DNA of 62,291 nt from Flavobacteriales bacterium (lineage in GTDB: Bacteria; Bacteroidota; Bacteroidia; Flavobacteriales_G; Salibacteraceae): positions 1 to 62,291 of the forward strand of contig JABMOM010000033.1 of assembly GCA_013204105.1 (NCBI GenBank), read 5' to 3'. Within the stretch, counting starts at the first letter, position 1. Each line of letters starts with the position of its first letter. The notes below the pieces were generated by a model that saw only the letters and a list, made by a program, of their open reading frames with translations, did no database searches and was not told the origin of the DNA. Below, piece by piece: positions 9,188 through 18,105 of the stretch. Made by a program: the position numbers and the translations under genes.

Positions 9188-10157
9188 TCCCTTTTACCAT
9201 TTGCGCAAACTCCTTGGCGAAGTAGGTCAAGATAACATCCGCTCCGGCCCGCTTAATACTAAGCAGCATTTCGGGCATAGCGCGATCGTAATCGACCCAG
9301 CCGTTTTGGGCTGCTGCCTTGAGCATGGCATATTCACCACTAACATTGTATGCCGCGATCGGAATAGGGAAATTCTCTTTTAGCATGTGAATGATATCCA
9401 GGTAGCACAAGGCGGGTTTTACCATCAAGTAATCCGCTCCCTCGGCATAGTCCAATTCTGCCTCGATGAGTGCCTCGGTTTTATTAGCAGGATCCATTTG
9501 GTAGGTCTTCTTGTCACCAAACTTGGGCGCTGAACCCAAGGCGTCTCGAAAAGGCCCGTAGAAGGCACTGGCATATTTGGCCGTGTATGACATGATGCTC
9601 ACATCGGTAAATCCTGCGAGGTCGAGGTCATCCCGGATGTATTCTACCCGGCCGTCCATCATGTCTGATGGGCCGATGATGTCTGCCCCAGCATCCGCCT
9701 GGGCTACACTCATTTTACCGAGGACTTCGAGCGTTTCGTCGTTCAGGATCTTTCCGTCCTTTACGACGCCGTCGTGGCCATCGCTGCTGTAGGGATCCAT
9801 TGCTACGTCTGTCATGATCACCGCTTCAGGAAAGCGTTGTTTTACTTCTCTGATGTACTTCAGGTAGAAGTTTTTATCTGAATAACTATAGGTCCCCATG
9901 GCGTCTTTGAGCGACTCGTCGACGGCAGGGAAGAGGTCAAAACACTTTACCCCTAGGTTCATGCACTCATCCACTTCCTTGAGCAAATGATCCAAAGAGA
10001 GGCGGAATTGTCCGGGGAGTGATTTCACCTCTGACTTCACGTTTTGACCGTCTACCACAAATAATGGATAGATCAGATTGTCAACGCTGATATTCGTTTC
10101 GCGAACTTGACTGCGAACGACTTCGTTCTTGCGATTTCTTCTAGGTCTGTGAAGCAT
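9183..10157 (-). CDS. hemB: Delta-aminolevulinic acid dehydratase (porphobilinogen synthase)
   Basis: This enzyme condenses two 5-aminolevulinate molecules to porphobilinogen in tetrapyrrole synthesis. The 324-residue product has the two active-site lysines (SYTAKYAS and YLMVKPA) and the family segment IIGPSDMMDGRV. The metal-site stretch reads DVAMDPYSSDGHDG, where zinc-type enzymes have cysteines; this aspartate/alanine form is the zinc-independent, Mg-responsive class. The ATG at 10157 gives MLHRPRRNRKN, as in related proteins; the longer frame adds eight residues. It is divergent from lgt. Confidence 0.95.
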   Translation of the reverse strand: MLHRPRRNRKNEVVRSQVRETNISVDNLIYPLFVVDGQNVKSEVKSLPGQFRLSLDHLLKEVDECMNLGVKCFDLFPAVDESLKDAMGTYSYSDKNFYLKYIREVKQRFPEAVIMTDVAMDPYSSDGHDGVVKDGKILNDETLEVLGKMSVAQADAGADIIGPSDMMDGRVEYIRDDLDLAGFTDVSIMSYTAKYASAFYGPFRDALGSAPKFGDKKTYQMDPANKTEALIEAELDYAEGADYLMVKPALCYLDIIHMLKENFPIPIAAYNVSGEYAMLKAAAQNGWVDYDRAMPEMLLSIKRAGADVILTYFAKEFAQMVKGK

Positions 10158-10202
10158 GGTGCGAATTCTATATTTGCGCACGAAGTTAAGATTTGACGCT
10201 GC

Positions 10203-11027
10203 ATGATGAACCTGTTATACATCACTTGGGAGGTCGATCCCGTGGTCTTTGAGATCGGACCCGTTGCCATCCGCTGGTACGGACTTTTGTTTGCTGGCGC
10301 CTTTCTGACGGGCTATTACATCATGCAAAACATCCTGAAACGGGAGAATTTGCCGCAGGATTGGATGGATAGCCTTCTCCTCTACATGATGGTCGGCACG
10401 GTGTTAGGTGCTCGGTTGGGTCATGTCTTCTTCTATCAATGGGATTATTACTCTCAGCACATGATTGAGATCCTGCAGATATGGAAAGGAGGACTTGCGA
10501 GTCATGGTGCCACCATTGGAATCATTGTTTCTCTTTGGATTTGGAGCAAAAAAATATCCAAAAAGCCACTCATGTGGATCCTGGATAGAATCGTCATTAC
10601 CATCGCCTTGGCTGCGGTGTTCATCCGGTTTGGGAATTTGATGAACCACGAAATCGTTGGGGCACCTTGGGATGGTCCATGGGCCTTCCTTTTCACCAAG
10701 GCAGGGTATCAAGTATTGGAGCCAAGACATCCAGCCCAAATCTATGAGGCGCTTTCTTATTTGCTGCTGTTTTGTGTATTGGCCTTTATGTACTTCAAGG
10801 CAAAGGCAGGTCAGAAGCCCGGAATGCTCTTTGGCACCTTTTTGATCGGACTTTTTACGGCGCGCTTCTTCATCGAGTTTTTCAAGGAGGTACAAGTAGC
10901 GTTTGAACAAGACATGACGCTGAATATGGGGCAGATTTTGAGCCTCCCTTTGATTGGTGTAGGAGTATTTTTCCTTGTGCGCTCACTCTTGCTAAAGGAC
11001 GAGACCGGCACCGAGCGAACTCAGTAG
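10203..11027 (+). CDS. lgt: Prolipoprotein diacylglyceryl transferase
   Basis: An inner-membrane enzyme that transfers diacylglycerol from phosphatidylglycerol to the lipobox cysteine, the first step of lipoprotein maturation. The 274-residue multi-pass protein has the Lgt hallmarks: a GLASHGATIGI motif (HGG-type catalytic His segment), RFGNLMNHEIVGAPWDGPWA (the Lgt signature with GN and N-x-E) and PRHPAQIYEA. An ATG directly after the first (10206) is an equally good start. The substrate pool in this window includes the SusD, GH16, GH-A, GH3 and Kunitz lipoproteins. Confidence 0.95.
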   Translation: MMNLLYITWEVDPVVFEIGPVAIRWYGLLFAGAFLTGYYIMQNILKRENLPQDWMDSLLLYMMVGTVLGARLGHVFFYQWDYYSQHMIEILQIWKGGLASHGATIGIIVSLWIWSKKISKKPLMWILDRIVITIALAAVFIRFGNLMNHEIVGAPWDGPWAFLFTKAGYQVLEPRHPAQIYEALSYLLLFCVLAFMYFKAKAGQKPGMLFGTFLIGLFTARFFIEFFKEVQVAFEQDMTLNMGQILSLPLIGVGVFFLVRSLLLKDETGTERTQ

Positions 11028-11064
11028 CCGGCCTCTAGCCAAACAAAAAACCAAGAATTCAAAT

Positions 11065-11433
11065 TCAGCCGAGCGAAAAATCTTTTGCGGTTTCGTTTTG
11101 TTCGCTTAAAGTCCAATCGTCCGTAGTAGTCGTTTGCAGCCAAAGGCTTCCACTCATTCTGAATACTTGAACGTTCAGCCCAAAGACATCATGAAAAGCC
11201 TGCTCTAACGTACTGACCTTCTGGTTTCCGTGAATGCTCAATTTTCCAGCGGTTTGCTTTGTTCTAGCTTCACCAATGGTACGTTCCACATTTACACGGA
11301 GCGTTTCGGGAGTGCCCTCGCCAGTTGTGTGCTCAGCTTCATAGAACTCGATCTTTAAAAAAGGAAAATGTGAGGTGAATTCCTTTTGGACTTGTTCTAT
11401 GGTCTTGTTGTCTATGATGGCAATGTCCGTCAT
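11065..11433 (-). CDS. Conserved hypothetical protein of Bacteroidetes
   Basis: A 122-residue soluble protein without signal peptide or membrane segment. The C-terminal half (NQKVSTLEQAFHDVFGLNVQVFRMSGSLWLQTTTTDDWTLSEQNE) resembles a short domain I have seen in uncharacterised Bacteroidetes proteins, with a helix followed by beta strands and a terminal acidic tail. No function can be assigned. It is 30 bases downstream of the small gene at 11464-11877 on the same strand and probably cotranscribed with it. Confidence 0.7.
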   Translation of the reverse strand: MTDIAIIDNKTIEQVQKEFTSHFPFLKIEFYEAEHTTGEGTPETLRVNVERTIGEARTKQTAGKLSIHGNQKVSTLEQAFHDVFGLNVQVFRMSGSLWLQTTTTDDWTLSEQNETAKDFSLG

Positions 11434-11463
11434 GGTTTCTCGCGATATTGACTTAGCTTGTCC

Positions 11464-11877
11464 TTACATCCACCTCACGAGGAAGCGCAGGTAGTCTTGT
11501 TTAAAATCGTCGACGATTGCCCTATTGGTATCGATCCGTGCGCGCAGTGGTCCGTGATCCTCAAATAGGACCCTGTCGACCGCTACGGGGTTCTCCTCGG
11601 CGTATTTGGCAAGAAAATGTTCGTGCTCATTGACGTCGTGGATGAGTTGGTCCATGGCATTGCCCTGGATGTACAACTGATTTTGGAATTTCTCGAGTTC
11701 TTTCATCACCTCCATGGAGGTGTAGCGCGACGCAATATCTTCTAAACGACGCCTAAAAAACTCGAGTTCATCCTTAAAAAAACGCACTTCCCTTACCCAT
11801 TGCTGGTGCTCGAAATGCAAGTCGTCAATGTGCACCCGAGTTACGCGTTCTTCCTTGGTCAGCTGTTCGTTTTTCAT
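11464..11877 (-). CDS. Hypothetical coiled-coil protein
   Basis: A 137-residue, charged, alpha-helical protein (KDELEFFRRRLEDIASRYTSMEVMKELEKFQNQL) with heptad-like spacing and no signal peptide. I do not recognise a family. The ATG at 11877 (MKNEQLTKEERV) was chosen because the 23 preceding in-frame residues are cysteine/tryptophan-rich and unlike the rest. It is divergent from aspS and likely forms a two-gene unit with the following hypothetical gene. Confidence 0.7.
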   Translation of the reverse strand: MKNEQLTKEERVTRVHIDDLHFEHQQWVREVRFFKDELEFFRRRLEDIASRYTSMEVMKELEKFQNQLYIQGNAMDQLIHDVNEHEHFLAKYAEENPVAVDRVLFEDHGPLRARIDTNRAIVDDFKQDYLRFLVRWM

Positions 11878-12019
11878 TACACAAAGGGGCCATATCCAAA
11901 AGCGCAAAACATGACAGGCCTCACGCCTAAATTTGATTTGACTCACAGTGAATTAACTGGGGCCAAGCCTCCTTCAACACAGCGGTATGCGTTACCTTCG
12001 CGCCCTCAAATCAGGAGTT

Positions 12020-13771
12020 ATGTTCAGAACGCATACGAACGGGGAATTGCGCCTCGAGCATGTGGGTATTTCAGTCACCCTAGCGGGTTGGGTGCAGCGT
12101 GCGCGCAACATGGGGGGCATGACCTTCATCGACTTACGCGATCGCTATGGGATCACCCAATTGGGATTTAACATTGAGAAGAACCAAGACCTGTGCGAAC
12201 AAGCCCGCAAGTTGGGACGGGAATTTGTCATCCAGATCGAAGGCGAAGTCATTGAGCGCGAAAGCAAGAACAAGCAACTGCCTACAGGAGAGATCGAGAT
12301 CGAGGTAAAAGCGCTTACCGTGTTGAACAGCTCCGAAGTGCCACCTTTTACGATTGAGGACGAGACCGACGGAGGCGAGGAGATCCGCATGAAGTACCGC
12401 TACCTCGACCTGCGCAGAACACCCCTCAGAAAAAATTTAGAGCTCCGCCATCAGCTTGCCATCGAAACGCGAAAGTTTTTGGATGGACTTAAGTTCATGG
12501 AGATTGAGACGCCTTACTTGATCAAGTCTACTCCAGAAGGAGCACGTGATTTTGTGGTGCCGTCCAGGATGAATGAAGGTCAATTTTACGCCTTGCCGCA
12601 ATCGCCACAGACCTTTAAGCAGTTGCTTATGATCAGTGGCTATGATCGCTATTTTCAGGTGGTGCGATGCTTCCGCGATGAAGACCTGAGGGCTGACCGT
12701 CAACCCGAGTTTACCCAGATCGACTGCGAAATGGCATTCGTGGAGCAAGAAGATATCTTGAACACCTTCGAAGGCCTTGTGCGCCATTTGTTCACATCGG
12801 TAAAAGGGATTGATCTCCCCGCCTTCCAGCGCATGACCTATGCGGAAGCCATGGAGCGTTTTGGCTCTGATAAGCCTGACCTGCGTTTTGGAATGGAGTT
12901 CGTGGAGATGAATGAAGTATGCCAGAACCAAGGATTTCAAGTATTTGATGACGCTGAGTTGGTGGTTGGAATTTGTGCGGAAGGTGGAGGTGAGTTTACG
13001 CGTAAGCAGCTCGATGCCATGACGGACTTTGTGAAACGCCCTCAGGTAGGGGCGAAAGGCTTAATCTACTGCAAGGTCAATGAGGACGGGAGCTTCAAAA
13101 GCTCAGTGGATAAATTCTTTGACCAAGAAAAATTGGCTGCCTGGGCAGCGAAGACAGGAGCCAAGGCTGGAGACATCTTGCTATTGCTTGCCGGTGATGT
13201 GCATGCTGCGCGCAAGCAAATGAATGAGCTCCGATTGTACGTTGGTGATCTACTCGGTCTTCGTACCAAGGACGTATACGCCCCGATGTGGGTAGTTGAT
13301 TTTCCGTTGTTAGAGTGGGATGAGGGTACGCAACGCTTTTATGCGATGCACCATCCTTTCACTTCACCCAAACCGGAACATATGGCCCTGTTGGATTCAG
13401 ATCCGGCCAGCGTGAATGCGAACGCCTATGACATGGTGATCAACGGAGTAGAACTGGGAGGGGGGTCCATTCGAATCCACGACCAGGCATTGCAAGCCAA
13501 GATGTTTAAGATCCTTGGGTTCTCAGATGAAGAAGCACAGAAGCAATTTGGTTTCTTGATGAGTGCTTTCCGCTATGGAGCGCCGCCCCACGGCGGGATT
13601 GCATTTGGCTTCGATCGATTGGCAGCGATGTTCGGAGGCACCGATAGCATCCGTGATTACATCGCCTTTCCAAAGAACAATTCCGGTCGTGATCTGATGA
13701 TCGATTCGCCGTCTACTATTAGTCAGGAGCAATTGAAAGAGCTGCACCTGAAAGTCCAACTCGAATCCTAA
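12020..13771 (+). CDS. aspS: Aspartyl-tRNA synthetase
   Basis: A class IIb synthetase charging tRNA-Asp. The 583-residue, bacterial-type protein has the N-terminal OB fold ([30 protein letters not shown]), motif 2 ([25 protein letters not shown]), the bacterial GAD insertion ([18 protein letters not shown] region) and motif 3 ([13 protein letters not shown]). The ATG at 12020 is preceded by AGGAG at a normal distance, unusual in this phylum, and matches the family N-terminus [11 protein letters not shown]. It likely heads an operon with the ClC channel and pfkA, 10 bases and then a 1-base overlap apart. Confidence 0.97.
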   Translation: MFRTHTNGELRLEHVGISVTLAGWVQRARNMGGMTFIDLRDRYGITQLGFNIEKNQDLCEQARKLGREFVIQIEGEVIERESKNKQLPTGEIEIEVKALTVLNSSEVPPFTIEDETDGGEEIRMKYRYLDLRRTPLRKNLELRHQLAIETRKFLDGLKFMEIETPYLIKSTPEGARDFVVPSRMNEGQFYALPQSPQTFKQLLMISGYDRYFQVVRCFRDEDLRADRQPEFTQIDCEMAFVEQEDILNTFEGLVRHLFTSVKGIDLPAFQRMTYAEAMERFGSDKPDLRFGMEFVEMNEVCQNQGFQVFDDAELVVGICAEGGGEFTRKQLDAMTDFVKRPQVGAKGLIYCKVNEDGSFKSSVDKFFDQEKLAAWAAKTGAKAGDILLLLAGDVHAARKQMNELRLYVGDLLGLRTKDVYAPMWVVDFPLLEWDEGTQRFYAMHHPFTSPKPEHMALLDSDPASVNANAYDMVINGVELGGGSIRIHDQALQAKMFKILGFSDEEAQKQFGFLMSAFRYGAPPHGGIAFGFDRLAAMFGGTDSIRDYIAFPKNNSGRDLMIDSPSTISQEQLKELHLKVQLES

Positions 13772-13781
13772 ACTTTGTAGG

Positions 13782-15629
13782 GTGTCAAAGGCATCCGATT
13801 TTATCGGCCGAACCCGAACTCAGGTAGACCCCTATCTCCGGGAGGCAAATTCCAAATGGTCCAAATCCATCGTCTACTTCAATGAATGGAGGAGGGATCA
13901 CCTCAGTGAACGACAGTTTACGTACCTCTTGGCGATCATCGTCGGATTCCTTTCGGGCATCATCGCACTGACCATCAAGAATACGGTGCACGTGGTAGAA
14001 CTCATTCTTACCAAGAGTTTCTTCCAGCGCTACGAATTTGTCCTATACATTATTTATCCATTGGTAGGAATTCTGTTGGCGCAATGGTTCATCCGCAAAG
14101 TGGTGAAGCAAAAGGTAAACCATGGAATTCCGAACACGCTTCACGCGATCTCCAAGAAGAATAGTTTGGTGCGTAAGCACAACCTCTACTCGTCCATCGT
14201 AAGTGCAGCCTTAACCGTAGGATTTGGGGGAAGCGTTGGATTGGAGGGCCCGACCGTGGGAACGACCTCTGCTTGGGGTGCGAATATGGGAACCCTCTTC
14301 AAGTTGCCGTACAAGACCCGAACGCTCCTTATTGGCTGTGCGGCCAGCGGGGCTATGGCGGCTCTTTTCAATGCCCCGATCGCGGCGATCGTCTTTTCGA
14401 TCGAGGTGATCATGTTGGACCTGACTACCGCTTCGCTGATCCCCTTGTTATTGGCGAGTGCCACTGCAGCGATTACTTCTCGGTTCTTCGTCGGAGACGA
14501 CATCTTGTTTCACTTCGACATCAATGAGGATGTGCGATTTTCACATATTCCGTACTACGTTGGACTCGGCGTATTCACTGGCATTGCGTCTGTGTTTTTC
14601 TACCGAACCTACACCTCTATCAGCAAGATTTTTGACCGCATGAAGCGGCAGCGGAGCAAGACCATCATTGGAGGTACCTTACTGGGCTTGTTGCTTTTTT
14701 TACTGCCGCCGCTCTACGGGGAAGGTTACCAAACGATCAATTCAATCATCGAAGGGAGGCCATTTGAAGTCTTGGCCGACTCCTTGTTTGAAGATTATAC
14801 CGGCAATGTGTTTGTCCTACTCGCCTTTGTCCTAGGACTTGGATTGTTGAAGGTCGTTGCCACTACCTTGACGTTTCGCGCGGGCGGAATTGGCGGAACC
14901 TTTGCGCCGACTTTGTTCATGGGTGCGATGTTTGGATTCTTTTTCGCGCGCAGCATCAATCACTTTGGATTGGGCGAATTGCCAGAGAGCAATTTCACCC
15001 TGGTGGCTATGGCCGGTTTGATGGCGGGAAACCTGCACGCTCCTTTGATGGCGATTTTCTTGATTGCCGAGATTACGGGAGGCTATGAATTGTTTCTGCC
15101 GCTGATGTTGACAGCCTCGATCTCTTTCTTGACGGTAAAGCAATTCATTCCGCACAGCATCTACACGGCCCAGTTGGCGCGGCGCGGCGAGCTTATCACC
15201 CACGACAAGGATCAAGCTGTATTGACTTTGATGAAACTCCATCGGGAAATTGAGACCGACTTCTTGACCGTTGGTGCCTATGATAAATTGGGCGAATTGG
15301 TGAAGGTGATCTCGAGATCCAAACGCAACTTGTTTCCGGTCTTGGACGATAAACGCAACTTCATCGGGGTAGTAGACCTCAACGAGATCCGTCATGTTAT
15401 TTTCAACCAACAATTGTACGAGACTACGTTCGTGCACGACCTGATGAATGACGCCCCGGAATATGTCCGAAAAGAGGATACCATGGACATGGTAATGAAT
15501 AAATTTGAGACCAGCGGAGCATGGAACCTGCCCGTCTTGGACGATCAAGGCCATTACATCGGATTTGTGTCTAAGTCGAAGCTTTTCAGTGCATACCGCG
15601 GAATGTTGAAGGAATTCTACTCTGAGTAA
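13782..15629 (+). CDS. ClC-type chloride channel/antiporter with CBS pair
   Basis: A 615-residue inner-membrane anion transporter. About ten to eleven hydrophobic segments cover residues ~40-450, with family motifs NHGIPNT (GSGIP position), GFGGSVGLEGPTVG (GREGP position; the gating Glu is kept, Arg is Leu) and GGIGGTFAPTLFMGAMFGF (GGxFAP-type). The C-terminal ~130 residues form a CBS domain pair (LFPVLDDKRNFIGVVDLNEIR and NLPVLDDQGHYIGFVSKSKL), likely a nucleotide-binding regulatory module. Translation starts at GTG, ten bases after aspS. The stop overlaps the pfkA start (TAATG), implying coupled expression. Confidence 0.9.
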   Translation: MSKASDFIGRTRTQVDPYLREANSKWSKSIVYFNEWRRDHLSERQFTYLLAIIVGFLSGIIALTIKNTVHVVELILTKSFFQRYEFVLYIIYPLVGILLAQWFIRKVVKQKVNHGIPNTLHAISKKNSLVRKHNLYSSIVSAALTVGFGGSVGLEGPTVGTTSAWGANMGTLFKLPYKTRTLLIGCAASGAMAALFNAPIAAIVFSIEVIMLDLTTASLIPLLLASATAAITSRFFVGDDILFHFDINEDVRFSHIPYYVGLGVFTGIASVFFYRTYTSISKIFDRMKRQRSKTIIGGTLLGLLLFLLPPLYGEGYQTINSIIEGRPFEVLADSLFEDYTGNVFVLLAFVLGLGLLKVVATTLTFRAGGIGGTFAPTLFMGAMFGFFFARSINHFGLGELPESNFTLVAMAGLMAGNLHAPLMAIFLIAEITGGYELFLPLMLTASISFLTVKQFIPHSIYTAQLARRGELITHDKDQAVLTLMKLHREIETDFLTVGAYDKLGELVKVISRSKRNLFPVLDDKRNFIGVVDLNEIRHVIFNQQLYETTFVHDLMNDAPEYVRKEDTMDMVMNKFETSGAWNLPVLDDQGHYIGFVSKSKLFSAYRGMLKEFYSE

Positions 15630-16609
15630 TGGGAGAGATTAAACACATAGGCGTATTGACGTCTGGAGGGGATGCCCCGGGAATGAATGCCGCCATTCGC
15701 GCGGTTGCTCGAAACGCCATTTTTCACGGCATGAAGGTCTCTGGGATCTTTCACGGGTACAACGGAATGGTACGCGGCGAAATGGAGGAGCTAACACTGC
15801 GCAGCGTGGGAAAGATTATTTCACATGGGGGCACCATGCTGAAGAGCTCGAGGAGCGAAGAATTTCGAACCAAGGAGGGAAGGAAACAAGCCTTCGACCA
15901 CATTCAAAAGCTCGGTATCGACGCCTTGGTCATTATTGGTGGAGACGGCTCGATGCGTGGAGCGAAGATTTTTCAGGAAGAATATGATATACCGGTGATC
16001 GGCTTGCCTGGCACGATTGATAACGACCTCTTTGGTACTGATTTTACCATCGGTTTTGATACCGCGGTGAATGTGGCCATGGAGTGCGTGGACAAGATTC
16101 GAGACACGGCGACCTCTCACGATCGTTTGTTTTTAGTGGAAGTAATGGGCCGCGATACCGGTCACATTGCATTGCGCACTTCGGTAGCTAGTGGCGCCGT
16201 AGCGGTGCTCATGCCGGAAGACCCCATGACCATCAAAGAGTTGTACGATCACTTGATGTACCTCAAGTCGAACAAGAAGAGCTCGAGCATCATCATCGTG
16301 GCTGAGGGCAACCCGAATGGCGACGCCTTTGAGGTGGCGACCAAGCTGAAGGAAATGAAAGCCGATTACGACACCCGTGTGACGGTCTTAGGCCACATCC
16401 AGCGCGGTGGGTCCCCAACTGCGAGTGATCGCATTAGGGCTGCTGAAATGGGCGCACACGCCATTGAGTGTTTGCTCGAAGGCAAGAGGGGCGTGATGGT
16501 TGGCATCATCAACCAGAAATTGGCATTGACGCCGATTGAGAAGGCCGTGAACATGCGTTCAGGATTCGATCAGGAGCTGTATCGGATTTCTACGCAATTG
16601 TCTCGTTGA
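15629..16609 (+). CDS. pfkA: ATP-dependent 6-phosphofructokinase
   Basis: Phosphorylates fructose 6-phosphate to the 1,6-bisphosphate, the committed EMP step. The 326-residue protein has LTSGGDAPGMNAAIRA, IGGDGSMRGA (Gly rather than Asp after GGD, the ATP-type residue), GLPGTIDNDLFGTDFTIGFDTA with the catalytic Asp pair, and GHIQRGGSPTASDR. Its ATG overlaps the ClC stop by one base. With fbp at 20.4 kb and the Entner-Doudoroff genes at 51.5 kb, the cell has both glycolytic routes and gluconeogenesis. Confidence 0.96.
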   Translation: MGEIKHIGVLTSGGDAPGMNAAIRAVARNAIFHGMKVSGIFHGYNGMVRGEMEELTLRSVGKIISHGGTMLKSSRSEEFRTKEGRKQAFDHIQKLGIDALVIIGGDGSMRGAKIFQEEYDIPVIGLPGTIDNDLFGTDFTIGFDTAVNVAMECVDKIRDTATSHDRLFLVEVMGRDTGHIALRTSVASGAVAVLMPEDPMTIKELYDHLMYLKSNKKSSSIIIVAEGNPNGDAFEVATKLKEMKADYDTRVTVLGHIQRGGSPTASDRIRAAEMGAHAIECLLEGKRGVMVGIINQKLALTPIEKAVNMRSGFDQELYRISTQLSR

Positions 16610-16638
16610 TTATAAGTCTTCTGATATAGCATTCACCA

Positions 16639-16740
16639 TTGCGTGAGGGATAGCAGCGGCACCCCGTAGTCGCCCTGAAGGGGTTCAGGGCGCGCAGGAG
16701 TAGAGCGGATAGCCCGGTCCCGACTTGTCGGGACACGCCC
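16639..16740. repeat. Structured intergenic element with two perfect hairpins
   Basis: Two stems lie side by side: CGCCCTGAA (16671-16679) with TTCAGGGCG (16684-16692), loop GGGG, and GTCCCGAC (16717-16724) with GTCGGGAC (16727-16734). Flanking text such as GAGGGATAGCAGCGGCA and AGAGCGGATAGCCCGG resembles dispersed intergenic repeats I recall from Flavobacteriia genomes. It sits between pfkA and the convergent hpd terminator; the rest of the 253-base gap holds no gene. Confidence 0.55.
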
Positions 16741-16794
16741 AAATCTCACTCAATCCAATCAAACACCCAACTGCCTTCAGGGCGTATAACCTAA

Positions 16795-16832
16795 AAGAAA
16801 AAGCCCTCCCGCAAAACGAAAGGGCTCTACCT
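16795..16832 (-). terminator. Intrinsic terminator of the hmgA-hpd unit
   Basis: On the minus strand AGCCCT pairs with AGGGCT across a 13-base loop and is followed by a T-rich tract (TTTTTCTTTT), just downstream of the hpd stop. Confidence 0.7.
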
Positions 16833-16862
16833 TACTGTGTTAGTGGTGTAAGGGTCAAATAC

Positions 16863-18014
16863 TTACAGCGTTCCTCGGACGCCTTGTTCGTGCTCGATGG
16901 CTTCGAATAGCGCTTTGAAGTTTCCTTTGCCGAAGCTCCATGCTCCTTTGCGCTGGATGATCTCGAAGAACATGGTTGGGCGGTCGACTACTGGCTTTGT
17001 AAAGAGCTGGAGTAAGTAGCCTTCGTCATCTCGATCCACTAAGATTCCATGTTTTTTAATCACTTCGATGTCTTCATCGATATCGCCTACACGCTCCTTT
17101 AGGTCGTCGTAGTACGAATCTGGAACATAGAGGAATTCAACCCCTCGATCGCGCATTTGCGATACGGTATCCACGATGTCATCGGTAGCAACGGCCACGT
17201 GTTGTACGCCTGCTCCTTTATAGAAATCGATGTATTCCTCGATCTGTGACTTTTTCTTGCCTGCTGCAGGCTCGTTGATTGGGAATTTGATGCGGCCGTT
17301 TCCGTTGCTCATCACCTTACTCATCAATGCCGTGAATTCGGTGGAAATGTCTTTGTCGTCAAACGTGACGATCTGCGCAAAGCCCATGACCTTAGCGTAG
17401 AAATCTACCCAGGTGTCCATTTGGCCCCAGTCTACGTTGCCCACCATGTGGTCGATGTACTTGAGGCCTACTTCGCTTGGATTGTAGTGTGATTCCCACT
17501 TCTTGAAACCAGGTAGGAAGGTGCCTTTGTATTCGTTGCGTTCTACAAAGATGTGTACGGTCTCGCCGTATGTGTAGATGCCCGAGCGGACAACAAATCC
17601 ATTGTCATCTTCTTCACGCGTTGGCTCCATGTAAGATTTCGCACCGCGCTGGGTGGTTTCTTCCCAGGCCTTTGTGGCATCTTCTACCCAAAGGGCCACC
17701 ACTTTGACACCGTCGCCGTGCTTGTCGAGGTGCTCATTCATCCACCCACCTGGCCCAAGGGGTGTGGTAAGTACCAGGCGAATCTTGTCTTGTTGAAGGA
17801 CATACGAAACGCGGTCTTTGACGCCGGTCTCCAGGCCTGCATATGCCATGGACTGGAATCCGAAGGCCGTTTTGTAAAAGAGGGCGGACTGCTTGGCGTT
17901 TCCTACGATCAATTCGACATAATCGGTTCCTAAAAGGGGAAGAAAATCCTCCGCGTCTTCAAAGATCTTGTCGGTGCCGTAGCGTACGTTATCCTTTTTC
18001 TTGATTGTTTCCAT
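16863..18014 (-). CDS. hpd: 4-hydroxyphenylpyruvate dioxygenase
   Basis: A non-haem Fe(II) enzyme converting 4-hydroxyphenylpyruvate to homogentisate in tyrosine breakdown. The 383-residue product has two vicinal-oxygen-chelate halves. Likely metal ligands are His in IDHMVGN, His in VQHVAVAT and Glu in MFFEIIQR, and the C-terminus shows GKGNFKALFEAIEHEQGVRGTL, the lid helix region of the family. It lies 91 bases downstream of hmgA on the same strand, giving the second and third steps of tyrosine catabolism together. Confidence 0.96.
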   Translation of the reverse strand: METIKKKDNVRYGTDKIFEDAEDFLPLLGTDYVELIVGNAKQSALFYKTAFGFQSMAYAGLETGVKDRVSYVLQQDKIRLVLTTPLGPGGWMNEHLDKHGDGVKVVALWVEDATKAWEETTQRGAKSYMEPTREEDDNGFVVRSGIYTYGETVHIFVERNEYKGTFLPGFKKWESHYNPSEVGLKYIDHMVGNVDWGQMDTWVDFYAKVMGFAQIVTFDDKDISTEFTALMSKVMSNGNGRIKFPINEPAAGKKKSQIEEYIDFYKGAGVQHVAVATDDIVDTVSQMRDRGVEFLYVPDSYYDDLKERVGDIDEDIEVIKKHGILVDRDDEGYLLQLFTKPVVDRPTMFFEIIQRKGAWSFGKGNFKALFEAIEHEQGVRGTL

Positions 18015-18105
18015 GGTGTACTGATTAGACGATGAGAAAATTAGACAATCAGATGATATGTCTCCGTTTTTCTCTAGTTGATCTATGCTTTATTGAAAGG
18101 TTATT

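Noticed and set aside
14832-15554. 240-codon minus-strand ORF
   Set aside because: Antisense to the ClC channel and CBS domains; no family features.
13782-15629. ClC channel inactive because GREGP reads GLEGP
   Set aside because: The gating Glu is kept and a non-Arg residue occurs in other family members, so no defect is implied.
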